DNA of 64,000 bases from Siphonodentalium dalli (lineage: Eukaryota > Mollusca > Scaphopoda > Gadilida > Siphonodentaliidae), in contig CP136061.1 in NCBI GenBank assembly GCA_032622095.1, positions 254,647,582 through 254,711,581 of the forward strand. Direction: 5' to 3'. Position 1 is the first letter of the stretch, and each line of letters starts with the position of its first letter. Shown piece after piece: positions 21,690 to 33,550 of the stretch. Below the pieces are notes generated by a model. It was not told the origin of the DNA and made no database searches. It saw nothing but the letters and a program-made list of their open reading frames with translations. The position numbers and the translations under genes were made by a program.

Positions 21690-22950
21690 TGGAAGATTAA
21701 ACATATCTATCTAATGTGAAGTACAATCATCTGATAATATGTGGCGATTTTAATTATGGATCTATTAAATGGACATCATATTATCCACAGAATGGCCAAG
21801 CAGAAGGTGAATTTGTCAACACACTGAAATCGCGTGCTTTATGTCAGCTGATAGAAAAACCAACAATACATAGAGACAACGAAACATAACAAGCTTAGTG
21901 GATCTGCTAATCACAGGGATGAAGATGTGTTTTTTAACATAACCCACGCTGCGGCTTTGGGGAACAGCGACCATGATGTTATTATTGCAAGTATAGATGC
22001 CATAGTGGGTGATAGCCTGATAGGGAAGTTTAACCCTTTGAGTCCCAGGTCCGATTTTTGTATCAACCCATATGCCCTGTGCCAATGCATTCTCTTATAT
22101 ATGCGAGTCGACCATAGGTCGCCTAGCATATATAAGAGAATGCATTGGCCTAACAATTTTTATTTATTTTATTTTATTTTAATTTTTTACAATTTTAATA
22201 ATTTATTCTTATATTCTTTAACAGACTTATTTTGTAGGTTTAGGGCCGATGAGATCGGCCCCTGGCACTCAAAGGGTTAATAAAAAAAATACAACTAAAC
22301 AGATGAGACAATTCGATGAGAGAATGTCTGCAGAAAGTTGGATGGATTCAATTATCTGAACAAAATACTGAGAATGCATGTGGGATCTATTTTATAGAGA
22401 GGTAACTCATCTTATAGATCAATATGTGCCGAAGGGCGATACTGAGAAAAGACGAAGAAGACATACGCACAATTGGGCAACACAAGAGATTCGTGAAGAA
22501 ATAGCAAAAACACGCGCGGCTTTCAAGACATTAAAAAAGTGGAGATCCGAGCAGGATTCTAAAAGAATGTGCACAAGACCTGAGCAAACCATTATGCTAT
22601 ATATCTTTTAAACACAACAGTGGCGGAACGAACGTTAACCACGTGAATGGCGATTAGCAAACGTTTCGTGCCTTTATAAGAAAGGAGATGAAAGCAACCC
22701 TGGGAGCTGTCGTCCTGTGAGTCTGACATGTGTCCTTTGTAAAGTGATGGAAACCCAGATAGTTATGAATGTGGCAAATCAGAATCAACTCAGGTTGTTC
22801 TAAATCTTGCAAGTCATAATATGACTATTACGGACATTATCGGCACTTACTGGAGAATGGATTTCGAAATGCCACATCACGATTATTCATTGTGGGTTTT
22901 CGTCCTCAAGATGCTACTAACCGCGCTATGCGACTGGTGATGTATTAAAT
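21690..22950 (+). pseudogene. CR1/L2-like non-LTR retrotransposon relic (endonuclease and RT)
   Basis: Plus-strand fragments in order: LIICGDFNYGSIKWTSYYPQ (APE endonuclease GDFN motif), LVDLLIT and GNSDHDVI (SDH motif), interrupted by the TTAA element at 22030-22280. It then continues with W-D-L-F-Y and IDQYVPKGD (the EN-RT linker), WRLANVSCLYKKGDESNPGS and CRPVSLTCVLCKVMET (first RT block), and ENGFR near 22850. Several frameshifts and stops (for example after NET near 21889) and missing later RT blocks show it is inactive. The assignment rests on the motif order, which is strong. Confidence 0.8.
22030..22280 (+). mobile_element. TTAA element, type B, single hairpin
   Basis: Inserted in the retrotransposon relic. 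TTAA ends at 22030-22033 and 22277-22280. Inverted termini are CCCTTTGAGTCCCAGGTCCG and TGGCACTCAAAGGG, with one hairpin (CCAATGCATTCTCTTATATA arms) and an AT-rich flank. The endonuclease frame resumes after it, which fixes the insertion as later than the retrotransposon. Confidence 0.9.
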
Positions 22951-22971
22951 AGGAAACGACAGATGACTTAG

Positions 22972-23064
22972 GCACCAATTCATTCATACATATTGATATT
23001 ATGCACCAATTCATTCATACATATCGATATTATGCACCAATTCATTTATACATATCGATATTAT
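22972..23064. repeat. 31-bp tandem triplication
   Basis: GCACCAATTCATTCATACAT followed by ATCGATATTAT three times head to tail with single-base differences. Confidence 0.95.
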
Positions 23065-24224
23065 GACTTAACAGTGACAATGTCGATCACGTAAATTTCT
23101 GGACACCAGTTTGGCCGCCATCTTGACTGTAAGTATCAATTGCCCAACTCAAACCAATACTTCATATCAATGTTTCATACCGCATGCACACATGGGTGGA
23201 ATTCACGTAACGTTTATAGCGTCCATTGTGAGAAAGTATATAAAGGAATTTCAAATTTATTTCGGTCGCCATTTGAGCCGCCATCTTTGGAAAACTATTT
23301 TTTGCATGAGATGTAATTACTTGGCCTCAGTATTCACAACTCAAGCATGGATGAAGTCGTCATTACAATAACGCCCAATGATTTGAATATGAGGGATTTT
23401 CAAATTATGTCCGACATTCTGGGTGCCATTTTTGATTTGGTGGGCTATTTATTGGATGCGACGAGACATAAGGACAATACTTTACCTCAGTTTTCCCAAC
23501 TCACCGCAGAAAGCATGTACATTACCCCTCTATACACCTAACAAATCGAGTGGAAAATAAAACCGCATGTGATAATATATATATTTACTATATAATAACG
23601 ATGAAAGAGACCTGGTGCATATCAAGTAAAGTGGCCGCCATGATGGACGCCATCTTGTCTAGAGTCTGTGGCCATTTTTGTTTTATGTTGACAATCTAAA
23701 ACGTTTAGAGGAGATTTTATGGAAGAAAATGAGAAGAGTTAAGTTGATTCCCGGTGTGCGAAGGTTATCAATATCTCCTGTACTACAATATGTGTTCTTG
23801 GTGGCTCGTCGGGAGACTTAGGCCTATGGGTGGCCTTGACCTTCCGAGCCCCGCCATTTTGGGCCGTGAGTTAAGTTTTTACCCCGTATTTTATAATAAA
23901 CTATTCACATATAAATCAGCTCTCCTTTACTATGTTGATTGATAAAAATTATTTTAATTCCGATATACTTATACGCAATATTGATTATTTCGGCGGCCAT
24001 TTTGAATCGCGATTTTCAAGGTCAAGGACACCGAAATCGGCCAGGCACCGTGGTTCATTTTGTCCAGCATATCCAAATTGTGTAAAATCATATTATTTTC
24101 TAGGCCCGTTTTACGAAAACGCGTATATAATGACTAGATAATGATAGTATATAAGTGAAATATTATCCACAAAACACTCTGTGTGTAAGCCGAGTGTTTG
24201 TTTATATATACATCACTTAAATAG
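23065..24224. repeat. Dispersed GCCGCCATCTT-type repeats, no gene
   Basis: Repeated phrases GCCGCCATCTTGAC, TGGCCGCCATGATGGACGCC and GGCGGCCATTTTGAA occur about every 150-350 bp in a sequence otherwise without exons. The same phrase family dominates 28.1-28.9 kb. Confidence 0.5.
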
Positions 24225-24355
24225 TGAGCGATAAGCAAAACATTTAACACCGTGGCGATCCTTTTTGGGAGAGTGATTCACGGTGGCCCACTTGGTGGCA
24301 TTTCTAACCAAAGTCCATTGTCTCCCCGGTGTTGAGTGTTTTGCTTACCGCATAC
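24225..24355. mobile_element. Small terminal-inverted-repeat element
   Basis: GCGATAAGCAAAACATTTAA / GTTGAGTGTTTTGCTTACCGC form imperfect inverted ends around about 80 bp. No coding capacity. Confidence 0.55.
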
Positions 24356-24599
24356 TCTTTACGTAGTTTGTTTACATAACATGTCATTTCTTTACATAAC
24401 AGAGTCTAATAACATGCAATTTACACGATAGTTATGATTGGTAATCAGTACAAAATTTGTCTATAATAATTATATTCATTCTGTTTATGGCGGTTTTAAC
24501 AAATGTGAATATTTTAACAGAAATACCCACTGCCAACGCTACCGTATCTCTAAACAATGCATTTTTTAAGCTGGTTTTATAAGAAACAAAAAGACAACG

Positions 24600-25330
24600 A
24601 TTTATTTGTGAATTATCATATTCTTCTGACCCTTATGAAACTAATTAGACGTCTCATGTCGCCATGACTGTCATTCCGAGATCAATTTTGTTTGTTCGTA
24701 TGTTTGTTTGTTTGTTTGTCAACGTATAGAGAGAGATACTTTATTCCTCCATATCAACGGAGATTTGAATCTTATTAGATAGGTTATGTTGACCTCAGGC
24801 GTCATAAAGGGGCACAGTGCACTACTATTTAATTTAACTAAATAATTAACTTTATGCCAAAAATGGTTACCATCTGGTCGGTGAAAATTGAAACATGGGA
24901 ATACATTAAGATATATGCCGTCACCTCAAATGACTTAAAGAGGAAACTGTGGGCAACAAAGAGCGTTTCTTATCAGCGTAGAATATATGTAGGAACATTG
25001 GTACAGATGGTAACCTGACCAGAGGATTGTCATGTGACAGACGGCTTTGAACTCAGATGACTTAAATGGGGACCAATTATAAGCTCAATACAGAGCGTTT
25101 ATTATTAGACCAGATGGTATGTTGGAAAATTGGTGAACAAAAGTAAAATGATTCGGGGTATGTCACGGGATTGGTACTGTTCATATCAAATGACTTATGC
25201 CCACTCCGGAACGCGGCTTATAAATGGGTTATGAGCGCTTAGTGCCAATAAAATATGGATTATCTCTTCAAATAACACATTTGAAATAGTTACGTAGGTA
25301 TAAAATAATACAGACATGACAATTGGAACT
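24600..25330. repeat. Diverged approximately 130-bp repeats
   Basis: Three diverged head-to-tail copies, each with TCARATGACTTA followed by a gap and AGAGCGTTT (24926, 25056, 25187). There is no gene. Confidence 0.4.
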
Positions 25331-25373
25331 TATTCCCTATTCCTTATTCCTTATTTTCAAAAATGTCGCTTTC

Positions 25374-26378
25374 GACCGATTTGACGGCATGGGTGGGTGG
25401 CCCGCCCCAAATACCACCTAGAAACACCCCGACCCCCCACCCATCACCCCCGGGGGTGCCACCCCGAGGGGGGCGAAAATGGGGTATGGACCATTTTCGA
25501 GAACGGTAAGGATTTCGATCGATTTGACGGCATGGGTGGGTGGCCCGCCCCAAATACCACCTAGAAACACCCCGACCCCCCACCCATCACCCCCGGGGGG
25601 TGCCACCCCGAGGGGGTGAAAATGGGGTATGGACCATTTTCGAGAACGGTAAGGATTTCGACCGATTTGACGGCATGGGTGGGTGGCCCGCCCCAAATAC
25701 CACCTAGAAACACCCCGACCCCCGGGGGGTGAAAATGGGGTATGGACCATTTTCGAGAACGGTAAGGATTTCGACCGATTTGACGGCATGGGTGAGTGGC
25801 CCGCCCCAAATACCACCTAGAAACACCCCGACCCCCACCCATCACCCCCGGGGGTGCCACCCCGAGGGGGTGAAAATGGGGTTTGGACCATTTTCGAGAA
25901 CGGTAAGGATTTCGACCGATTTGACGGCATGGGTGGGTGGCCCGCCCCAAATACCACCTAGAAACACCCCGACCCCCCCCCCACCCATCACCCCCGGGGG
26001 GTGCCACCCCGAGGGGGTGAAAATGGGGTATGGACCATTTTCGAGAACGGTAAGGATTTCGACCGATATGACGGCATGGGTGGTGGCCCGCCCCAAATAC
26101 CACATAGAAACACCCCGACCCCCCACCCATCACCCCCGGGGGGTGTCACCCCGAGGGGTGAAAATGGGGTATGGACCATTTTCGAGAACGGTAAGGATTT
26201 CGACCGATTTGACGGCATGGGTGGTGGCCCGCCCCAAATACCACATAGAAACACCCCGACCCCCCACCATCACCCCCGGGAGGTGCCACCCCGAGGGGGT
26301 GAAAATGGGGTTTGGTTTAGGTCGAAATCCTTACCGTTCTCGAAAATGGTCCATACCCCATTTTCACCCCCTCGGGGT
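25374..26378. repeat. GC-rich minisatellite, about 143-bp unit, 7 copies
   Basis: TTGACGGCATGGGTGGGTGG recurs at 25381, 25524, 25667, 25780, 25921, 26068 and 26209 (spacings 143, 143, 113, 141, 147, 141). Each unit contains CACCCCGACC, ACCCCCGGGGGTG and GAAAATGGGGTATGGACC. The array closes with an inverted partial unit (26322-26378). Long open frames on both strands (up to 234 codons) follow from the repeat and are not genes. G-runs could form quadruplexes. Confidence 0.95.
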
Positions 26379-26479
26379 GACACACCAACTTAGTACCATG
26401 CTTGTTGGTATAGGGCTATATACGCAGCTATAGTGACTCTTTAGCCTCAGATTTAGCAACATTCTGGATTTCACAGGAT

Positions 26480-26970
26480 CAACGCCCACTTCACAGTGGA
26501 CCACCGTAATAGCGTTCAGGAAACTTAACCCATGGTTGAGTTATAATAATGCAAAACGTGTTTACGGATGGAACAAGACCGGTAACTCTGGTATGCATTG
26601 ATATGCGAAACCTGTGATATGCAGTAATATGTGCATACATCCTTTCCCTGTCATTCTGGTCTATCACCATACCAAACCACATCAAAATTAGACAACCGAC
26701 ACTTAACTTATATTGCAAAAAACTTTGTACGGACTGAATTTCATAAAGTCGAACAGGCCCATAACTCTGGTAGGCATTCATGGTCACAACCCGTGATATT
26801 ATGCATATTCGTTCCCCATTTCTGATCCGTCACCATGCCATAGGGCATCAAAATATGACAACCGACTCTTGAGTTATAATGCAAAATGTTTGTACGGACG
26901 GACGCACGGACGGCTCGAGACGTCAACTATATACCCGCCGACTAATGTCGGGGGTATAATAACAATATAT
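26480..26970. repeat. Diverged tandem dispersed repeat ending in GTCGGGGGTATAATAA
   Basis: Two and a half diverged copies of about 180 bp: GAGTTATAATRATGCAAAAYGT, then TAACTCTGGTAKGCATTSAT, then CATCAAAATTAGACAACCGAC. It ends in GGACGGACGCACGGACGG and a small hairpin CCGCCGACTAATGTCGGGGG. Confidence 0.55.
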
Positions 26971-27220
26971 CTAGGTGTATACCTAACCAAAAACAATTTC
27001 CCTCACTACACCACCCCGGTGGATAAGTCCAAAGAGTTCTTTGGTCATGCACAAATAATTATGGAACCCCTGACCTGTTTACCACTATTTACACTGGCCA
27101 GTGTTCTCTGTCAGACACAACGCACTCTCAGGTATATTAAGGCTATAATGGGGTCTAGGGCGATTTGTGACATATAGTGTACCTACACAATGCTTTATTA
27201 TTGGTGTTATATACTGAAAT

Positions 27221-27597
27221 AATGGTAACACCACGGTAAACCAAAGTATGCCACCATGGTAACACCACGTTAAACCACAGTATACCATCATGGTAACACC
27301 ACGGTAAACAACAGTATACCACCATGGTAACACCACGGTGAACCATGGTAACACCACGGTAAACCACAGTATACCATCATGGTAACACCGCGGCAAGCCA
27401 CAGTATGCCATCATGGTAAAACCACGGTAAACCTCAGTATACCATCATGGTAACACCACGGTAAACCACAGTATACCGCCATGGTAACACCACGGTAAAC
27501 CATAGTAACACCACGGTAACCACAGTACACCATCATGGTAACACCACGGTAAACCAAAGTATACCACCATGGTAACACCACGGTAAACGATGGTAAC
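27221..27597. repeat. GGTAACACCACGGTAAACCA satellite
   Basis: Head-to-tail array of units combining ACCATGGTAACACCACGGTA and AACCACAGTATACCATCA, 26-47 bp apart. It adjoins a palindromic element built from the same words, and the satellite may have grown from it. Confidence 0.9.
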
Positions 27598-27786
27598 AAA
27601 AATCCGAGATATTTTGGCCACCTATCGTGGTGTCACCATGGTAGTTTACCATGGTGGTTTACCACCATGGTAACACCTCGGTAAACCACCACGGTATTAC
27701 CACCACGGTAAAACCATGGTAAACCACCATAGTAAACCACCATGGTGACACCACGATGGGTGGCCAAAATATCTCGGTTTTTTTTA
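27598..27786. mobile_element. Palindromic element CCGAGATATTTTGGCCACC
   Basis: Ends AAATCCGAGATATTTTGGCC and GGCCAAAATATCTCGGTTTT are inverted and continue inward as ATCGTGGTGTCACCATGG / CCATGGTGACACCACGATG. The middle is made of CCATGGT / ACCACCATGG words. It directly abuts the satellite of the same words. Confidence 0.75.
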
Positions 27787-28084
27787 CCATGGTTTACCAT
27801 AGGCCTATACTTAGCATAATGGACCAGAATAGCCAAATATTATGGTCCATCTCAATTCTGTCTCAAAGTTCTGCCCATTTCCTTTCAATAACTATGGCCA
27901 AAATCACAAAAGAGGTGCTCGGCAAAATTACATACTTTAAAATGAATTTATTTTGCCCCATACGGAAGTGGGACAACCAGAATAGAACATTTAGTTGTCA
28001 GTTAATTAACTAACACGTATAATAACCAAGTGAGTCACATTTTGCTACATTTTCGGATAATGCAGAGAATGTACGGGATATATG

Positions 28085-29060
28085 TAAAAAATTAACATTT
28101 TACAAATTTGGTTGCCATTTTGGAAGCCATCTTGAGCAATTTGGTCTATAAACACCGTAGTGAGACACATTTAAGATAGACCAAAACAATAAAAACCTTT
28201 CAATCCAAAGATAGTTACATTTTACCTGAAAAAATGGTCCAAACCTGAAAAGTGAATTTTTGCCAATATTTATGTCAAGTTTTTGAGAGAAAAGTCCAAT
28301 ATTTTTGACGATGTCAGTGGTGACAATAGTAACAATTAACCATGGTGCATCAGACATGTTAGTATTCAATGTATAGAATGCATAATTGCCAATTTTATAC
28401 ATCAACCACAACTTGCAAATGATTGCAGGAGACGCTGGTGTAATATTAACCATTTTCCATATTTTGGCGGCCATATTGGCAGCCATTTTGAGCCAAAGTA
28501 AGAATTTTGGTTCCATTGATTTGGAATATTCATAGGTAATGATATGCCTCACTTACATTACAAAGTTATGTTCATTTCTTGTTGAAATATGACTAGAATC
28601 CCAATTGTGATTTTTTGTAAAATTTTATACCGCATCCTGTAAAATCGAAGTTTTGAGGGATCGGAAGGGGCTAGGACCACAATAATTGCATATTTAATTG
28701 CTCCAATGATCGGTTAATATACAAAACACAAAATAAAGTTGCATTACTCAACCAGTTCCAAACAGCATGAATTGAACTAGAAGATATTTGTGAAAAATTG
28801 TCATATTTTCAACTTCCGGCGGCCATATTGGCGGCCATCTTATGAAAATTTAGATATGTTTTGGCCCAAATGAACCGTAGTCACCTCCCAACTATAACTG
28901 TATTGAGAAAAATGTGAGAAGATGCGATTTTCACAAGAAGAGGATGGCATAAACCACCCAACCCAAAAACTGAGATTTTCAAAAAGGTCAAGGTCAAATT
29001 GAAGGTCAAGGTGACCTCCAAAATCTGGAACCAGCCAGTTTAGTGATACTCACCAACTAC
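28085..29060. repeat. Dispersed GGCGGCCATATTGG-type repeat cluster
   Basis: Repeats of GCCATTTTGGAAGCCATCTT, GGCGGCCATATTGGCAGCC and TGGCGGCCATATTGGCGGCC, with AAGGTCAAGGTCAAATTG and AGGTCAAGGTGACCTCC near 28985-29020. A 150-codon minus-strand frame here has no protein-like features. Confidence 0.5.
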
Positions 29061-30441
29061 TTAACAAACTCTGAAAGTTTGGCGCTTCTATCACAAAGTG
29101 AACGATTTTGCAACTATCCCCCCCACTATACTAGTATATGTCAACGGAAACGACCCATAACAAATAATGGATATTCATAGGCCTAAAGAACGGTATACGG
29201 TACCATTATATGGGGCAAAATCAATTATTTGAAATGGGGTCTGGCTAAAAAAAACAGACACCCAAAATTTTACCAACATAAATTATAAATTTTCCGAAAA
29301 GGTGACCATGCGGCCGAAAACAACCATGTTTTAACTTTGATCACAGGAGCCTGTGCTTTGATCGACGGCTTCGATTTTTGATTTGTTCTTGTTAGCCTAC
29401 GCCGGTATGGCCGTCGGTGGGAAATGTTTCAGCTATCAGTTGGAAACGTCCATCCCATTACCCAGTGTTTGGGATTTTTGTCCAAAAATAAATACTCACA
29501 AAACTGTAACCACGTGCTCACAATGCACAAGCCAGCGTCAAGTACAGCTGGGGTCCGATCTAGGAAGAATAACTCTACTTTATTGCTGGAAGAACCTGAC
29601 TTACATTGCCTCCCTTTGATTAACGGATGCATTGTGGGGAATATTTTCATTAATTTGACAAAATTATTCTTCACGCAAAGTGTTTGGAAACGGGAGTATT
29701 TATATAACAAGAATTCAATCATGGAATATTTTGGGTGGATTTTAGTATAAAGGTGATCTTGATTCATCCATCTTAATTATTAACGAATGAATGTCAACAT
29801 CCGTCTTCAGTTCTTTCTGAGTTGATCTCATTTGCATACGTTCGGAATTGTAAAAAATATTCTCATCTAACCGAGATAACTGTAACAAACGAATGCCCGA
29901 TAACCTACAAGGTTATTTATTTCATATATGTTCCATATTTTTGAAAGACATAACCCTAATATATAAGTCGTCAACTTTATGTTCAGTCGCCCATGCAACA
30001 GAAAAACAGTCACGCAGTCGGCCATTTTCTCGGCCAATCGGGTTAAATTTTGGACTTTTGTCCGCTGCGTCAAACGAAAACAAACACACGTGTGGCTGTT
30101 GGCAATGTTGCTCGATCTGTCAAAAAATGACTATTTTCCCTTACTTCCATTGACAATGGGACCTTTATATTACACGATGGCCAGGCTAACATGCAGCTTC
30201 ACATGTAGGGCCTAAATGAAATGAAAAACTTTACCAAAGACAAATCTCCATCTCATTACCTTACTGTCCTTACTTAGTCCTCATAGTCATAATTATGTTT
30301 TAAACTTTGACAAGCAGCAGGGTTTGCACTAGTCAGTCAGGGTTTGGGAGGAATCATGCTACCGTAAATGTGTTTTATTTATCACAATTTGAAGGGTTAC
30401 ATTGTAAGGATGTTTTCATTTGGCACTGCATATAAACCTGT

Positions 30442-30445
<4 letters not shown>
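29061..30445. other. No supported gene; possible upstream region of the AT-hook gene
   Basis: Several 60-110 codon open frames overlap on both strands, and none shows a domain or start/splice context. The first, non-coding exon of the AT-hook gene should lie somewhere upstream of 32747 and could be here, but I cannot point to it. Confidence 0.3.

Positions 30446-30491
<46 letters not shown>
30446..30491 (+). repeat. Poly-C run (46)
   Basis: 46 consecutive C. It could form an i-motif, or a G-quadruplex on the other strand, and its true length is likely uncertain. Confidence 0.9.
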
Positions 30492-30492
<1 letters not shown>

Positions 30493-30702
30493 TCACGTAA
30501 ATTTTCAAATTCCATTGGGGAACATACCAAAATAATTCAGCCATTTTACCACCCCTGATTCGTGCACCTCCCCGACAAATTTTTGAGATTTACACATTCC
30601 CCAGCTGAAGAATCAATATACAAATGCACGTTTACTCACGAGTCGCGGCAATGTCCCTGACGACACAATTGTGTGCTTTAAAATACACTGTCATAATCAG
30701 TG

Positions 30703-31101
30703 TTAACTATTTACCCAACAGAACGGCACTGTGCCCATGCATTCTCTTATATATGCGAGTCGACCATAGGTCGCCTCGCATATATAAGAGAATGCATTGG
30801 CTTAACAGTAACACATTAAAAAATTGTTAAAGAATGTGAGAAAAAATGGTAAAAAGTGTTAAAAAAAGATTTTTTTTAGGCCAATGCATTCTCTTATATA
30901 TGCGAGGCGACCTATGGTCGACTCGCATATATAAGAGAATGCATTGGCACAGGGCATAACTGTAACCATCACAATGTGGTCAATGAGCCGGTTCCAATGA
31001 TATCCATATTTGTATGGTTTTATTGAGACAGACCCAAGATAATTTAGGCTGTTGCAGCTTTATTTGGCCGTTTTTGGCCAGTTTGTTGGGTAAAGGGTTA
31101 A
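30703..31101 (+). mobile_element. TTAA element, type A
   Basis: 399 bp. The left terminus is mutated (TTAACTATTTACCCAACA) and the right is intact. Two hairpins, the one-sided module, and TTAA ends at 30703-30706 and 31098-31101. Confidence 0.88.
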
Positions 31102-31189
31102 TACTGGTAGTTGATTGCTAGATAAAATCTCTACTCATATTCCACCAGAATAAAACCTTGGAACTTCTTTGTGATTGAAATCAAATTGT

Positions 31190-31580
31190 GGAGTTGTGAA
31201 TCATTATGGCCTTAAGTAGTGCAAACCCAAATAATAGTGCAGGGGGAACTGACTGGAACTCAGAGAAAAACATCAATGTACCGGTACATGTAACTGTTAA
31301 AAAAATTATTTTTATATTAGGTCAAGTATAGGAATCAACATAGTACATGTATGTATCATGTGGTGTTTTATTCAATATTTAAATGTTCACATGTATGCCA
31401 TATACTTGAATATGTACATGCATATCAGTTATAAGCTCACCATTTTGATATAACAAAAATTTATATAGAAATCTTGAGTTTGTGCAGACCCAAATAAGCA
31501 CTGTGCAGGGGGAAATTTCCCAAGAAAATAATAAACGTGCATGCATATGAACAAAGACCATCCTGAAAGTATTACATAAA
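31190..31580 (-). mobile_element. Copy of the AATAAACGTGCATGC element
   Basis: Shares GACCCAAATAAGCACTGTGC, TTTCCCAAGAAAATAATAAA and TTATAAGCTCA, in reverse, with the 441-bp insertion at 37197-37637. The boundaries are not sharp. Confidence 0.6.
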
Positions 31581-32746
31581 AATGTTGTTTTCTATGGCCT
31601 CGAAATTAGTACCGGTACATGTAAATGTACGGCAAAACGCAATGCCGTTAAAAAAGCTGTAGAAGTCAAAATGGAATTTAAAGGTACTCAATCCGATCAA
31701 ACGGTCCCCATATTATTAAGATACAACAGCAACAACATTTCTTCAAAATACGCTTTAGTTACCAGAATCGATTAATTGCAACAAAATAATGCTGACCACT
31801 GTCAACTATGGTATAAAATTTCCCAAAACGTGTTATTTATCAACATTTTGTTCAACAAAATATGGCCGTATTATCACTTGAATTTAGAGTTATCCATCTT
31901 CATCCGCAATTTTTCCAAGACCATCTGTTTGACGACGTTTTTCTGGCCTACAAATACATGTAATTGCACATCTCGAGAAATAACAAACTTTAATAATCAA
32001 TATCTGATTACTCTGAGCTTTGATGGGTGGGTTCCTCGACTCGAATCAGATATGTTTTACCCCCTAAGCCAAAGAAATACATGTAGTAATTAAGGAGCAT
32101 TAATTCGGATAATGCATCTTTAATGCAATTCTAAAGCAATGGCGTAGAACAAAAATGCTAATGTCAAGTGTTGATTTTCAGCAAAATAATGACACCATCG
32201 GTTGAAAACAGTTACAAATATAGGTTTACAGATAGTATGGAGGCTCAAACAAGCCATTTACATGTAGAATTATTAAGGCCCACTTAATTTTTTATCCTCA
32301 GATCACATAATATACAACATATTCCATATTATATACCATTTGAAAGAGGAAGCTCCAAAACATTGTATTATCAACTTATCCTGTCGAATAAACTGTGAAC
32401 ATGTAGTTTTGTCAAGGTACTGATGTGTGTTCTGTGCTTAATTTCGATCTGATCTATACTGTCAGTCTATTATTCTCAAAGGAATGGGAATAACTATCTC
32501 TTAGTTGTGAATTATGATATATTCTTGGTAAATAACCAGCTTTTTAGTGTGAATCTGAGAATCTGTTATCACTTGGTGGACACTCCTAGACCACAGCTAA
32601 ACTGTATTCAGGTGGAATATATATATTGTTGGTTCCTCTTTCAAATGGTATATATAATATGGTATAAACATGTATGTTGTGAATAATGTGATCTGTGCAT
32701 TCACAAATTAATTAGGCCTTTAAATATATTTCATTATGTTTTTCAG
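31581..32746. other. Region upstream of AT-hook exon 2, no gene
   Basis: It holds a reverse copy (about 31670-31900) of the dispersed repeat seen at 11 and 12.2 kb, and otherwise AT-rich sequence that forms the 3' part of the gene's first intron. The acceptor TATGTTTTTCAG ends it. Confidence 0.5.
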
Positions 32747-33182
32747 CATTAAGAGAATATGGAGGAAAAGTCCATAGAAGAGGGTACAGATAGTGGTGAG
32801 ACGGTGTCCTTGACATTGGATGATGCGACACGACTGATTCTCCAACAACATGGTATAGAGCAAGCTTTCGAGATCGCTCCTGGCACCTACCAGATTTTCA
32901 CCGATGGATCGGGAAATGTAGCAAGCATTTTAACTGGGCAGCAGGAAGACACCAATCCGTTAATAATACAATCTGGTGGGCAGCCGGAAGACACCAATCC
33001 GTTAATAATACAAGCTGGTGGGCAGCCTGAAGACACCAATCCGTTAATAATACAAGCTGGTGGGCAGCCAGAAGACGCCAATCCGTTAATAATACAAGCT
33101 GAAGACCCATCTGCGTCTGTAGCAACGGTGACATCCTCTGAATTGAATCAGACTGAGATGATTGATGTTCAAAATGCTGGAG
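32747..33182 (+). CDS. AT-hook protein, exon 2 (first coding exon)
   Basis: Acceptor TTTTTCAG at 32739-32746, 12 nt of 5' UTR, ATG at 32759-32761, and donor GGAG|GTCTGT after 33182 (phase 1). It encodes residues 1-141. After an acidic start (MEEKSIEEGTDSGE) comes a compact segment VSLTLDDATRLILQQHGIEQ and FEIAPGTYQIFTDGSGNVAS. Then four copies of a 14-residue unit (GGQPEDTNPLIIQA) occupy residues 60-115, followed by a Ser/Thr/Glu tail. The downstream open frame to 33205 ends in intron. The conserved-looking N-terminal segment is the best handle for finding the orthologue. Confidence 0.8.
32936..33103 (+). repeat. 42-nt in-frame coding repeat, 4 units
   Basis: Units begin at 32936, 32978, 33020 and 33062, exactly 42 nt apart, so each adds 14 residues (core EDTNPLIIQ). 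DNA identity is very high including silent positions, pointing to recent expansion. The number of units may differ between individuals. Confidence 0.95.
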
Positions 33183-33542
33183 GTCTGTGTTTTGTATATG
33201 TTTAGTGTATGTTAATGCTGCATGTGTCCGGGATTATCCTAGAGGTTTCACATTGGGAGAGATCACTGTGCACGTCTCCCCATTTGGTTATTAGGGAGAA
33301 TTGGACAGTTATCAGGGATAAGTAACAATGACTGGAGTTCAATCTACACCCCATATCACCCTTATATGATCCAATAAGTATTATACAGCACAAGAAACCA
33401 TTTATAAAACCATTATAGCAGGGTTTCCGCCAGGCCGGCTGCGGGTCCGTCCCACGGGCCCATTCCCCTCGCAGATGAATAGATGATCTGTTTGATTAAC
33501 CATTTATAAAACCATTATAGTGAATAAGAACATCATTATAGT
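33183..33542. other. Intron sequence, no feature of note
   Basis: Intron after exon 2. It includes CAGGGTTTCCGCCAGGCCGG at about 33420-33440, a phrase that recurs in reverse near 40590-40655, so a dispersed repeat touches it. Confidence 0.4.
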
Positions 33543-33550
33543 CAATAAAT

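Noticed and set aside
25344-26433. Open frames up to 234 codons on both strands
   Set aside because: Arise from a 141-147-bp minisatellite without stops; composition and overlap on both strands show no protein selection.
27085-27836. Minus-strand frames over the GGTAACACCACGG satellite
   Set aside because: Repeat translations (VVYRGVTMVVYCGLPWCYH-type), present in several overlapping frames.
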